A DNA stretch of 20,833 nt, from the NCBI GenBank assembly GCA_036897485.1, contig JAYMTF010001884.1, positions 1 to 20,833 of the forward strand. Direction: 5' to 3'. Below the pieces are notes generated by a model that made no database searches, was not told the origin of the DNA, and was given only the letters and a program-made list of their open reading frames with translations. Source of the stretch: Pelargonium nanum. Taxonomy: Eukaryota > Streptophyta > Magnoliopsida > Geraniales > Geraniaceae. Both the position numbers and the translations under genes were made by a program. This document shows positions 1 through 9,249 of the stretch, one piece after another; positions within the stretch are counted from its first letter, which is position 1; each line of letters starts with the position of its first letter.

Positions 1-1718
1 CTTGACTTTGTTAGGTAAATATTTCCTTTGTTGTTTACAATGCCTTGAGGAGCCTGTATACACATTAAAAGAGTAAACGAGGATGTCAACTATCAACTTC
101 AGCTTTTGGTTAAATTGGTTCTCTAACAGACACTAGAGTGACACTTAATACCAATCGTATTAATAACTCATTCATACATCTGACTTTGTGCAATTGGACT
201 ATCATTTTATGCAAAAAAAAATTCTATAAGTAATGAAGAAATATGGAAATTGACCTGAGAGAGCCACTGCAAGCTATAAAAAGAATGAGCAAAATGTAAG
301 CTTGAAGCAGGAAAGAGCCTCCCATAAAAGGAGCCTGGGGTCCCAGCTATGTAGCAGGAAGCCAAGCCAGCGCCTTTTTTGCTTTGCAACCTCTTATAGA
401 ACTCAGGCACCAATAAGAAAAGTGAGTTGAAATCATTTTCAGGGAGATCATTGAGAAACACTTGAAGCTCAAGAGGGGATTGACATATCCCTGAAATGGC
501 TTTAATGACAAGAGAGACTGATAAGAGGGTGTTGGGTCCTGACGCGCAACCCAAATCTGCCATTACAAAATGTTTTTCAGGGAAGACTTTGTTGAGTTTC
601 ATAGTCTGAATGGTTTGCTCTAGCTTCGGCTTCACTTTGGATATCACTGTCCTCTGACCAAGAGATCAAGCAAATCACAATATTTGTTAATTGGATCAAA
701 ATTAATGTTTTTAATCATTTTCATATTAAACTATGTACATATGAAAATTTGATTTTATCATTTTTTTTATTTTATTAAAAAGTTCAGCTACACAATAGGG
801 GGTAGCTCTCCCCTTTTAACCCAAAATCTCACCCCATCCGATGCAATGAGATTTGAACCCACGATCTCCCACATGAAGATGTGTGTCTTGCCCATTGCGT
901 CACCCCCCAGGGGGCGATTTTATCATATTACAATATCAATCTTATTAGTAGAATTATACATGCATCATTATGACTTGATTAATTATTTTCTTATCCTTTT
1001 TTTAGTGCGAGACTTTTTTAATTACCTCATCACTTTCATCAATGATTTTACTCACGTGTGACTCACACGTTTTTATCTAGCGAAGTCAACAAGTGTTCAA
1101 TCAGTTTGTCATTCACTCTCTATGTACACTTTTTTCTTCTACGTGTGGATTCTTAAACTCTAAATCTTAAACTTAAACTCACTACATGCCTGCATGTGGA
1201 CCAAACACTTACAACAATAATTTCATATTTTGTGTTGGATTCCTTTCATCGGCAATTAATCCATTTGTTACTATAATTTGTGACTATTTTTCTGACGCTT
1301 TTGCAACATAACTAATATTCATCAAAAATACGCAACGGAGTATTTCGACGACACAATCCCTCGCAAAATTTGTCCCCCAACTATTCGTGAGTTTTCTAAA
1401 CTTTTTGGGGCCTCTCCTTCTCGCGTAATCTTCCATCACAAAATAAAAATTCCTCACAAAACCCACACAATTTTGCGAGGGAACCATTTGAGGTAGGACA
1501 ATATTGATCGGTAGCAAAATTGCGAAGGAAATACTCCACAGCTAAACATCGTCTAAAATTTTCATTATCTTTGTTGGTTGTTTAGTATTTGTGTTGGTTG
1601 ATATGAGATTAGTACATACCTGAAGAACAGAATTGTTGGCATAACTGTGGTCACCATGGCAACTACCATTCATGTGAATACTAGAACTGTCCCTTCCAAG
1701 CATCATCATCATCACCAT
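1..1718 (-). CDS. SABATH-family carboxyl methyltransferase, 5' part (exons 1-3, cut by window edge)
   Basis: SABATH enzymes move a methyl group from S-adenosylmethionine to the carboxyl of small acids such as salicylate, benzoate or jasmonate, in the cytosol. Exon 1 (1718-1620, 33 codons) carries HMNGSCHGDHSYANNSVLQ, the family's SAM-site start. Exon 2 (653-255, residues 34-166) carries DLGCASGPN (66-74), FLNDLPENDFN (D102) and GTPGSFYGRLFP, and ends at YSLQWLSQ. Exon 3 (53-1, partial) reads APQGIVNNKGNIYLTKS and leaves the window. All joins are phase 0 with good borders (CAG/GTATGT; TCAG/AGG; CAG/GTCAAT; ACAG/GCT). Intron 1 (654-1619) holds a SINE and a palindromic element. The start is the first ATG of a run of in-frame ATGs. 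Family is certain from the motifs. The substrate is open: the pocket position that is Met in salicylate enzymes is Gln162 here. The C-terminal half is outside the window. Confidence 0.93.
762..915 (-). mobile_element. tRNA-derived SINE, copy 1, with 11-bp target-site duplication
   Basis: Read on the minus strand the element has a pol III A box (TGACGCAATGGG) and a B box (GGTTCAAATCT). A tail follows with GGGGAGAGCTAC and a hairpin (AGCTAC, loop of about 10, GTAGCT), ending in an A-rich stretch. A perfect duplication GATTTTATCAT flanks it at 751-761 and 916-926. It lies in intron 1 of the SABATH gene, in the same orientation as the gene. Its tRNA-like head differs from those of copies 2, 4 and 5, but the tail is shared. 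Confidence 0.88.
1337..1537. repeat. Imperfect palindromic element (possible MITE or foldback remnant)
   Basis: Outer arms GGAGTATTTC (1337-1346) and GAAATACTCC (1528-1537), and inner arms CCCTCGCAAAATT (1358-1370) and AATTTTGCGAGGG (1469-1481), are perfect inverted matches at different spacings. The whole can therefore fold into a long stem with an asymmetric bulge. It lies in intron 1 of the SABATH gene. No clear target-site duplication was found and the superfamily is unknown. Confidence 0.5.
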
Positions 1719-1795
1719 CTCTCTCTATATATGTTGCTGTAAATTAAGCCTTGCTTGATTTGTACACACATATTATTATCTACCTTAAAGTCCTA

Positions 1796-1803
1796 TATTT
1801 ATA
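1796..1803 (-). promoter_or_regulatory. Candidate TATA box of the SABATH gene
   Basis: On the minus strand this reads TATAAATA, 78 bases upstream of the first ATG of the SABATH gene (1718). That spacing would give a start site near 1765-1772 and a short leader of about 50 bases. Position and motif are seen; function is inferred. Confidence 0.5.
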
Positions 1804-1852
1804 AATATGCAGTGTCGGTAGTAGCTAGGTTCGAGCACAAGCTTATCAATAC

Positions 1853-1858
1853 CACGTG
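1853..1858. promoter_or_regulatory. G-box (CACGTG) upstream of the SABATH gene
   Basis: A perfect palindromic CACGTG lies about 50 bases upstream of the candidate TATA box. G-boxes bind bHLH (MYC2/PIF type) and bZIP factors, which often control jasmonate- and stress-responsive genes. Control of this gene is inferred only from position. Confidence 0.4.
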
Positions 1859-2122
1859 CTTAATTAGATACAACATATATTATATTGCATGAAAACTGAA
1901 AAAGGTGTGTTACTATATATAGGTGGTCAGCGTCAAGTGTCCCTTTACACGTTTAAGATAATGCAATTAAAAAAGTCCTAGCGAACTCTCTGGAAGTGAT
2001 TAGATATAAGTAGGGTCGTTAATAATTAACAACATATGGGTCATATATTTGAAAGTAGATCGAATAGATGAAATACTAGTAATATTATATCATAGATTCC
2101 CGTCTAAAAGAGAGGATCTATA
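1859..2122. other. Intergenic DNA, no gene seen
   Basis: AT-rich upstream region of the SABATH gene. No coding signal or RNA gene was recognised. A direct TA-rich stretch near 1900-1925 is simple sequence. Confidence 0.5.
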
Positions 2123-2128
2123 CCTAAC

Positions 2129-2274
2129 AATTTTTTATTTATCATTTGAGCTATACAACAAGGAGTTGCTCTCCCCTATTAACCTATAATTTCATTTCAT
2201 ACCGTCGGCAACCTGAGATCTCAAAGAGAATCCGAAGCGCTTAACTGTTTGGCACATCCTGCTTTGGTATGTGC
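2129..2274 (-). mobile_element. tRNA-derived SINE, copy 2
   Basis: On the minus strand the head resembles a Leu/Ser-type tRNA (TGTGCCAAACAGTTAAGCGC, compare TGGGCCAAGCGGTTAAG in copies 4 and 5). It is followed by GCCGACGGTATG and the shared tail GGTTAATAGGGGAGAGC, then an A/T-rich end. The B-box region is shorter and more diverged than in copy 5. A tentative 6-base duplication CCTAAC lies at 2123-2128 and 2275-2280. Confidence 0.75.
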
Positions 2275-2280
2275 CCTAAC

Positions 2281-3038
2281 CATTAGTTGCATGTTTTTTT
2301 TGTGTACTTATATGTAGACCTCTATTTATATATCTCGTATATTAAAGTTTGTGTCAAACAATATCAATAAAATACCTAAAATTATAAACTATTTATCTCT
2401 GGATATGGAGCTCTTAGACCTTGTTTGGTACACTACTTCCAATTTAAAGTCAGTCCCTATTCATCATTTGCAGTTCCTTAAAGTTGGAAGTTAGTTTGGC
2501 AAAATAAAAAACTTCCGGCCAATGTAGCTTTTGCCAACTTGAACTTGACATTTTAAAAAATCAAGAATTAGCTCCTGCAGTCAATAAGAAGGTGGACTTT
2601 TATCATGATGTTATTTGAAATGTATTATAGCTATTTCTTCCCATATTGGAATAAAGGGTATTCGTGATAGTACATGGACTAACGTGGACTTTTATTCTTA
2701 AATAACCTATATCTCTTATAAAAAAAAATAAAAAAGAATAACCTATATCATTATGTCCCCTCTTCTTTGGGTAAATCGTACCCCACGCTTCAACGCTCTT
2801 GTTCATTGCTATTATTAGTAATCTTTATAAACAAAAGCTAGAAAGAAATAAAAATTAACTCCACATTCTTGTTTCCCCAATTATGCTACCTTTGATAAAT
2901 CCAATTCCTTATTTTGTTCTCTAAGATTCCCATTATAAGCTTAAAAACACTCCTCAATCCTACTAGCAAAAAACCTCATCTCATTCATCTATAATCTTAA
3001 GAAGAAGCAAATTCAAAACGAAATGTTTCATTAAAAGC
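2281..3038. other. Intergenic DNA and SERRATE 3' flank, no gene seen
   Basis: This AT-rich stretch separates SINE copy 2 from the SERRATE stop codon at 3041-3039. The part next to SERRATE is presumably its 3' untranslated region. Short open frames here show no family motif. Confidence 0.45.
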
Positions 3039-5072
3039 CTATAAACTTCGATAATCTATTACAGTCACTTCCTCCTCCGGGGCATCCAAATCTTGATAAC
3101 TGCACCAACACAAACCATCAACAAAGAAATCAGTATGCATTCCAAATAAATCAGATGTTTTAAGCATTGTGTACCTTCGTAACCGACGAGGATCATGTCT
3201 AAAACCCGAGGATACGCCAAGAATTGGTGGTCCACCAATATGGGAGCCGGACTGCATTTTCCTGCTGCTGCCATCGTATGAGGACGCCCCTCCCTGCTCC
3301 CTCATTATCTGCATTGCAACTTCAGGTGGAGCCGGAACAAAGGGTCCCAACGGCCTGACATAATTTGAAACAGAGAATCTATCAAGCTAAAGCAACTATG
3401 TTTGAATCATGGAAAACGTAGGATGAAAGAGGAACTGACCCAGCACCGGGAACAGGCATCAATACTGGAGGAGGGTGCATATCTGCAGGAAAAGGGGAGA
3501 CAGTATCGTACATCGATTCATCGTGATTCTCTACTTCCAAACCTCCAGCATTGGATTGGCGATCACGGGATGGAGATTTCTCTGCTCTATCAAACCTTTC
3601 ACCATCATTAAGTCGGTCGATCCGATCATGATCTCTCCAGTTCCCACGGTCATCTCTCAATCGTTTATCCATACCCAGCCTGCGCTTCTGTGGTCTGTCC
3701 CTCTGCTGATAGCAGCATACCATATATGAGAATATGAAACCACAAAAGGAATGTAGATCACTAGTCAATGATCTCAGAGCACAAGAAAAAATACACACTA
3801 GAATAAGTCGATAACTAAGCATGTATTGCTTGAAGAACTAAGCAGAGATGAATAGCATAAGCCTATACTGAGGGGAATATACCGTACTTCTCTCAAACTT
3901 TCAGTGCAACTCACATGTACACACATAAATAAACAATATATGTAATTCACATATAGAGGCTACTTTATGGCAAAGAGGACATGTAAGAGTTCACATTTGA
4001 ACTAGTCACATCTATCTAAGCAAGACAGGCATCAGACAAACACATAAAAGTAGAAATTGTACCAGAGATACGTTGTTGGTCTACATTTCTCACTAACTAC
4101 AATAGTCAAAGAAGAATTACCAGAGGTTGCTGCATGACAGGTTTTCCACCAGGAGCATCCGGATCACTGCAATAGAAAGTAGATATTTTCATCACAATTA
4201 CAATGCTGAAAAGAGATTGAACAAGCATCACACCAAAATATACGTACTTCATGTAATTTTGAAAATAGAGTTCCTCTCGCACTTTTGAAGTCACTTCCAT
4301 TACAAGTTCTGGGTGTTTTAGCTTCAGGTGTTTATGCACAAATTCAGCTGCATGGAAGAGTTTTGTACAACCCTTGGCCCCACAACCATACTTCCACCCA
4401 TATTTTTCATCCCTTATTTTCCTTACGTATGGATCTAAGACTTCAGCAGCCGCAGCATCTATCTTCTCCTTTGCAGTCCTCACTTCCAAGGGATCCTGAC
4501 CTCCCAACCTTTCTTGCCAAAAGGAGTCAAGTTTCTTCTCCCAGTCAGCCCCAGATTTGCTCATTTCTTCATAATTTCCCTCTGGCCTTACATGCCGAAA
4601 ACCCTTAGCCTCATTTGTTTCAACCATTCCATAATAATCCACACCATGAACACGCCACAGATAAGTAATTATTGTGTCGAGGAGCTCAATGCCCTCCAGG
4701 CTCTTAACAGGTGTTAACCCTCGTACAATCACGACTGGTCCACCGGCATGAGATTTATCACCATCCAAATTCTTGTGATCACTTAAAAAGTTGTCCTGAA
4801 TCTTTTTTTCAGAATCAAGCTTGCGCACCAGGGCCAGAGCTTGTTCAATGTCTGTGTGTACTCGTCTCGGCTCAGAGCTGACAGGGTGAGCCTTTGGAGC
4901 AGTAGAAAAATCGTTTTCTTTCCTACCAGGCTGTTTCCTTTTGACACCAGGATCTGCGTCATCATCAGAATTCGGATCATTTGCCTGCCCTGATTTGTTT
5001 GACATGGGACTAACCCCTGGATTTCTGCAGCATATATGAATTGAGCATCACAACTAAGAAATGCAAACCACA

Positions 5073-5113
<41 letters not shown>

Positions 5114-7690
5114 ATACATGTCCAATGTTCCACTCTGCAAATCAAGTAGAAAACCTTTCGCCACTCGTCGAGCATCTTCATTCCTCCTATAGGATAACAT
5201 ACCAGATAGGCATCAATGAAAAATTGAGAACATAGTATAACAATATAAATAAAGCAAACAAAAAGTAAGGAAAAAATAAAAAAAGGTTGGGAACTCTTCT
5301 AGAGATATAACAAGATGAAGCTCACCTTTCAATGACTTCAAGTAGATTGGTCGGATGATACTTGTTCTTCAACCTTTGGTAACAACCATGTATAATTAGG
5401 AAACAGAATATGGACTGAAATATTAAAAAGAGATGAAAGTAAGGTCAACAGAAAACAAGAAACACACCATTCCTCATCCTTATGAGAGTCAAAGAAAGCA
5501 CGCTTCTGAGTAGTAATGTACTCCGACCTGTACTCTTGGTATCTAAAAACCAAATACATTTAGGATTACATAATGACTTGTGTATACAGTCAAATAGAAG
5601 CATTTTTACTTTCTGGAATATACCTGCGCTCAGCTTCAGCTGGTAGTATGTCATCTTCAAGCTCCTGAATAAATTGTTTATATGACATCAACCCTTCTCT
5701 GAAACAATTCTATAAATATGTCATTTTATATTTAACTCGCAAAGACAATTTCCCAAAGAAAGGAGAAACAATGATCATGGTAGCTGGTAGTTTTTAGTGC
5801 TAGCTTGAGAAGTGAATATTGGCATAAAAGACAGACAACCCTTTTTATCATTCAATTATTAGTAAAACATATCCCTCTCTTTTTTACCTTTTCTTGACTG
5901 CATACCTCTTATTGATACTAGGCACAATAGATGTACAAGGAAGTACCGATATTAATCTAAATTCTAATGTAAGCAGGCATAAGAACATTATAATTGCAAA
6001 TAGGTGATTGCTATTACAAACAGCCAGGTCAGCAGAAGAAATAACAGAAAATCCAGGATCAACGACATAACTCACATCCTAGCTTTATTTAACCAAGAAC
6101 TGCATCTAGCAATACATATACCATCAGGGTGCACCTCAAAGTGTGTGTACGGAGACTATAAGAGTATAAGTTAGAAAAATTCATGACTCAAGAACAAAAC
6201 TGCATGTAACTCTTTGCTGAAATAAACTAAATTCTGGAGCATGTAGTCAGAAAGACAGATGATCAAATGAAGGTCAAAAACTTTTTCACTTGTCTAATTG
6301 TGCTTGTTTTCTCATGCCATTTTTTTACAAACTATTTCCAAACAGAATGACATTTTGCCTTCTTGCCTCCATCAAAGCCAAACAATCTTTTACTTCATGA
6401 TACACATGCTTTCATAAATGAAACGCCACAGATGTGTGTGTGTAATGAAGAGACTTAACATAGTAGAAGGCTAACCTTTGTGTGCCTCCAGGGTTTGATG
6501 AATCTACATAGCCACCATGATTCAATTCCAGATCTACCAACAAAAACAAAGATGCATGATTAATTATCAACAATGTCATTTTCATACCGAATTTGACAAA
6601 GACAACTTGGATTTTAGTTTGACAAAATTGTTGTTAAAATTAACATAATAAAAATGCAAGTTCTTTTTCTGTTTACAATGATGAAGCACTTGTCTGTATT
6701 ATGTCGAATGTTCATGACCATGTTCAGGTTGGCAATTCATGGCATATAAGCATAAATAAAAGTCACATAAACGCCTATGCCAAGACAATCCAGAGCTTCC
6801 AGAATATGCCGAAAAATACATACTTATTAACTAAAAATAAAGGCAGAGGTGCAACTCATGAAGAAAAAATGCAAAATTTATATACCTGAAGGCCCACTCT
6901 GATAGCCTATCGCATCTCGATTCATATACTGAACTTTTTCATCCGAATATCCACCCCGTCCCCCATGTCCACCATTATAATCATAGCCGAACCTACACCA
7001 TCTTAGTATTAGCTACATACAGAATTAAACAATTTAGACACAGTAACCAGTGTGACTGTGTGAGAGCAGATATGATTCCAACACATATGAAATAAATATA
7101 AAAATCATAGTCACAATCACTCAAGAATTACACAATTTAGAACATGCAATACTCTAATCTATCAAAAAACATATACAAAAATGCTCACATTACCACTCTC
7201 GAAACTCAAATTGCACTAATCAAAAGCCAAGAATCATAAACGTTAATCCATACAAGCAAATAACGGTACAATAACCCTATACTGACCTCCGATCCTCCGG
7301 TCCGTATCCACCGCGGGGACTCCTCCGGCGATCAAAGCCACCGTCGTCCCTCCTGGACCGCTTGTACGGCGGAGGAGAGCGCCTAGGAGGCGAGTAGCGG
7401 CGGTCGCGGTACGGGGAGCTGGGGCTGCGGCGGCGCTTGTAGTCCCGGTCCCTCGGAGACGAGTTCCGGTCATAGTAGTCGCCTCGGCGATTGGGAGGAC
7501 GATCGTAGTCCCTCCTATCCCTCGAGTCTCGCTCCCTCTTCCTAGGGACGGTGCTCTGCTGCGGCGGAGGATGTGGTGGTTGTGGGGGTGGCGGTGGTCG
7601 AGCTCCATTTGGTAACGATGGGGCAAATTCGGCGGTGGGTACGGCGGTGGTGTTTGAGGTGTCGACGGGAATGTCGGAGAGGTCCGCCAT
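3039..7690 (-). CDS. SE: SERRATE, zinc-finger RNA effector (miRNA processing), complete
   Basis: SERRATE (animal ARS2) works in the nucleus with DCL1, HYL1 and the cap-binding complex in pri-miRNA processing and splicing. Coding exons: 7690-7287, 6992-6886, 6533-6476, 5698-5624, 5542-5468, 5373-5326, 5186-5118, 5024-4248, 4166-4121, 3705-3440, 3354-3175, 3099-3039. They sum to 2166 bases, or 721 residues; Arabidopsis SE has about 720. The N-terminus (about 30-135) is proline-rich and Arg/Ser/Asp-rich (RRSPPPYKRSRR). Next come LMSYKQFIQELEDDILP, EYITTQKRAFF and the core GPVVIVRGL...LLDTIITYLWRVHGVDYYG. The zinc finger is YGWKYGCGAKGC...H...H (C493, C498, H509, H516). The tail LGPFVPAPPEVAMQIM...DAPEEEVTVIDYRSL is the conserved SE end. 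The ATG at 7690 matches SE homologues, and no ATG lies upstream in that frame as far as 7771. Confidence 0.97.
5076..5110. repeat. (GA)n/(CT)n microsatellite in a SERRATE intron
   Basis: About 17 GA units in a row. On the coding (minus) strand it is a CT run beginning 7 bases after the 5' splice site of the 93-base intron 5117-5025. Confidence 0.95.
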
Positions 7691-7851
7691 TGATGAAGAG
7701 GTCGAAGAGTTGGTGGATTGGGTTCTTCTCCGATTCTTGTTCGGCGGTGGTCTTGTTCTCAGTGCTTTCACCGAAAACGCTTTTGCTTCCTCTGTTTTGT
7801 GCAGTTACCTATTTGATTCGAAGCATGTCGTTTTTGGATGATTTTTTATAA

Positions 7852-7991
7852 TTTTAATAATATAATATTTGTTTGTTTTTTTTTTTTTAAAAAAAAGAGG
7901 GGAGATGGAAAAAAAATCCTACCAAATCATATACCCCAAGAATATTTTCCTTGTCTCAAAATAATGACCAACTTTCTTTACATATATAATA
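7852..7991. other. Divergent intergenic DNA next to SERRATE, with a possible MITE end
   Basis: AT-rich DNA upstream of SERRATE, with homopolymer runs near 7866-7900. The stretch near 7952-7980 (GTCTCAAAATAATGACCAAC) resembles the inside of a Stowaway terminal repeat and may be a truncated neighbour of the MITE that follows. This rests on resemblance only. Confidence 0.3.
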
Positions 7992-8255
7992 TTCTCTCCG
8001 TCCTAAAATGAGTGTCTTGTTTTCATTTTCTCCAAAAATTAAGGATTACTAGATAATTTAATGTGTTTTCAATATTACCCTCATTTTCCCTCCTACATCC
8101 TATGTGCAGTTCAGATTAGATTTTTCTTCAGTGCATAAGTGATAAGGGTAATATGAGAAAAACAATAATATAATAACCTAAAAGATAGAAACGTGACACT
8201 CATTTTGGGACAAAAAATTTAGACAAACATGACACTCATTTTGGAACGGAGAGAG
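7992..8255. mobile_element. Stowaway-type MITE (Tc1/mariner), 264 bp, TA duplication
   Basis: The left end TTCTCTCCGTCCTAAAATGA and the inverted right end CTCTCTCCGTTCCAAAATGA match with few differences, and the match continues into GTGTC-TGTTT. Both ends abut TA (7990-7991 and 8256-8257), the Stowaway target duplication. The CTCCCTCCGT-like terminus is typical of the family. The right end carries the inner repeat twice (8193-8211 and 8229-8247). It has no coding capacity and depends on a mariner transposase in trans. Confidence 0.88.
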
Positions 8256-8257
8256 TA

Positions 8258-8695
8258 TATTTTTTTATAATGTCTTTTACATTTTTTTAAGTAAGTATTT
8301 AATTCACTTTGGATAAGTACAAAATGACAAACTCAATTACGAATAGACTTAACACATAACCAAATATCTAAGTAATATGATTTGCATATTTTAAATGTTT
8401 ATACAAACGACTAACTGTCATATAATTGGTTTGGAATATTGGTTGCGATAGTTGAAAAATAGATAAGCACTCTTTCTGTCTTCAAAGTCGTCTGACGCAC
8501 AACAGTACTCTCAAACAAAACACGCGTACACATAATGAAAAATAATAACTATCAATAAGGGAACGATTTCTAGAAATGGAAGATAAACAAAACTACTAAA
8601 ATATGATTCAATGTAGAAAAAACATGAAAATAGTCAATCCACCTATAATTAACATATTTTCCACAACTAGCATATGGTGAAAGTTGGGATGATAA
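8258..8695. other. Intergenic DNA, no gene seen
   Basis: AT-rich sequence between the MITE and the SINE cluster. No motif, open frame or repeat structure stands out. Confidence 0.5.
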
Positions 8696-8912
8696 TGCGG
8701 TGTCTTCAAACGTATCGAATACGAGGAGCCCTAATGTAAAATAACGTAATCATATAAAATATTTTATATTAAATAATTAATGATACGTAAAATATGCAGT
8801 GTCTTCGAGCGGATCGAATATTTTTTTAAAAACTTGAGCTACATGACAGGTGTAGCTCTCCCCTATTAACCCATAAAAACATATAAAATAAGTAATGTTA
8901 AACTGTTAATGA
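8696..8912. repeat. Diverged local duplication, second unit interrupted by a SINE fragment
   Basis: GCGGTGTCTTCAAACGTATC (from about 8698) reappears as GCAGTGTCTTCGAGCGGATC (from about 8796). The downstream CATATAAAATA...TTAATGA block at 8752-8783 reappears at about 8880-8912. Between the two parts of the second unit lies the SINE tail fragment 8821-8879. Confidence 0.5.
8821..8879 (-). mobile_element. SINE tail fragment (copy 3)
   Basis: On the minus strand only the 3' part of the family is present: GGGTTAATAGGGGAGAGC, then the hairpin GAGCTAC / GTAGCTC (perfect 7-base stem), then an A-rich end. The tRNA-like head is missing. Confidence 0.7.
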
Positions 8913-9054
8913 TTATTATTATTATTTTGAAAAGTAGAGCTACACAATAGGGGTAACTCTCTCCTATTAACCAATAAAAACACCACTCGAATCTGATAAC
9001 TCAAAGGGAATCCAAAGCGCTTAAACGGTTTGGCCCAACATGTCCTGGATAAAT
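8913..9054 (-). mobile_element. tRNA-derived SINE, copy 4, with 9-bp target-site duplication
   Basis: On the minus strand: head ATGTTGGGCCAAACCGTTTA, a diverged B box (AGATTCGAGTG), GGTTAATAGG, a hairpin tail, then a simple AAT repeat. TGTTAATGA flanks it at 8904-8912 and 9055-9063. Confidence 0.85.
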
Positions 9055-9081
9055 TGTTAATGACTTAATGTAGAATAACCA

Positions 9082-9200
9082 TTTTTAGTTCTCCGATTAA
9101 ACCCATAAATCCTACCCCATACCGTCGGCAAGGAGGCTCGAACCTGAGACTCAAAGAAAATCAAAATCGCCTCAACCGCTTGGCCCAACATGCCTTGGTG
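9082..9200 (-). mobile_element. tRNA-derived SINE, copy 5, with 9-bp target-site duplication, short tail
   Basis: On the minus strand: A box TGGGCCAAGCGGTTGAGGCG, close to a Leu/Ser tRNA, and a good B box (GGTTCGAGCCT). Then come TTGCCGACGGTATGGGG and GGGTTTAATCGGAGAACTAAAAA, where the shared hairpin is absent. GAATAACCA flanks it at 9073-9081 and 9201-9209. The copy lies just upstream of the leader exon of the hAT-derived gene. Confidence 0.85.
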
Positions 9201-9249
9201 GAATAACCAAATTATCACGAGAATATTCACGTTTTATCGCCGTTTTCAT

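Noticed and set aside
846-1061. Small plus-strand open frame
   Set aside because: It begins inside the antisense of SINE copy 1 and runs into intron DNA, with no motif.
2420-2570. Possible hAT/MITE signal around CCTTGTTTGGTA and AAGTTGGAAGTT
   Set aside because: No consistent terminal inverted repeats or duplication could be found; the matches are short and AT-rich.
3706-3822. Extension of SERRATE exon 10 into upstream intron sequence
   Set aside because: The frame stays open, but homology stops at QRDRPQKRR, and the NAGNAG acceptor and matching phase place the exon start at 3705 or 3702.
7691-7771. N-terminal extension of SERRATE (27 more in-frame codons)
   Set aside because: The frame is open to 7771, but the codon there is GTG, not ATG. 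SERRATE homologues begin at MAD, matching the ATG at 7690.
7551-7851. Plus-strand Gly-rich open frames over SERRATE exon 1
   Set aside because: They are the antisense of the Pro/Arg-rich SERRATE N-terminus.
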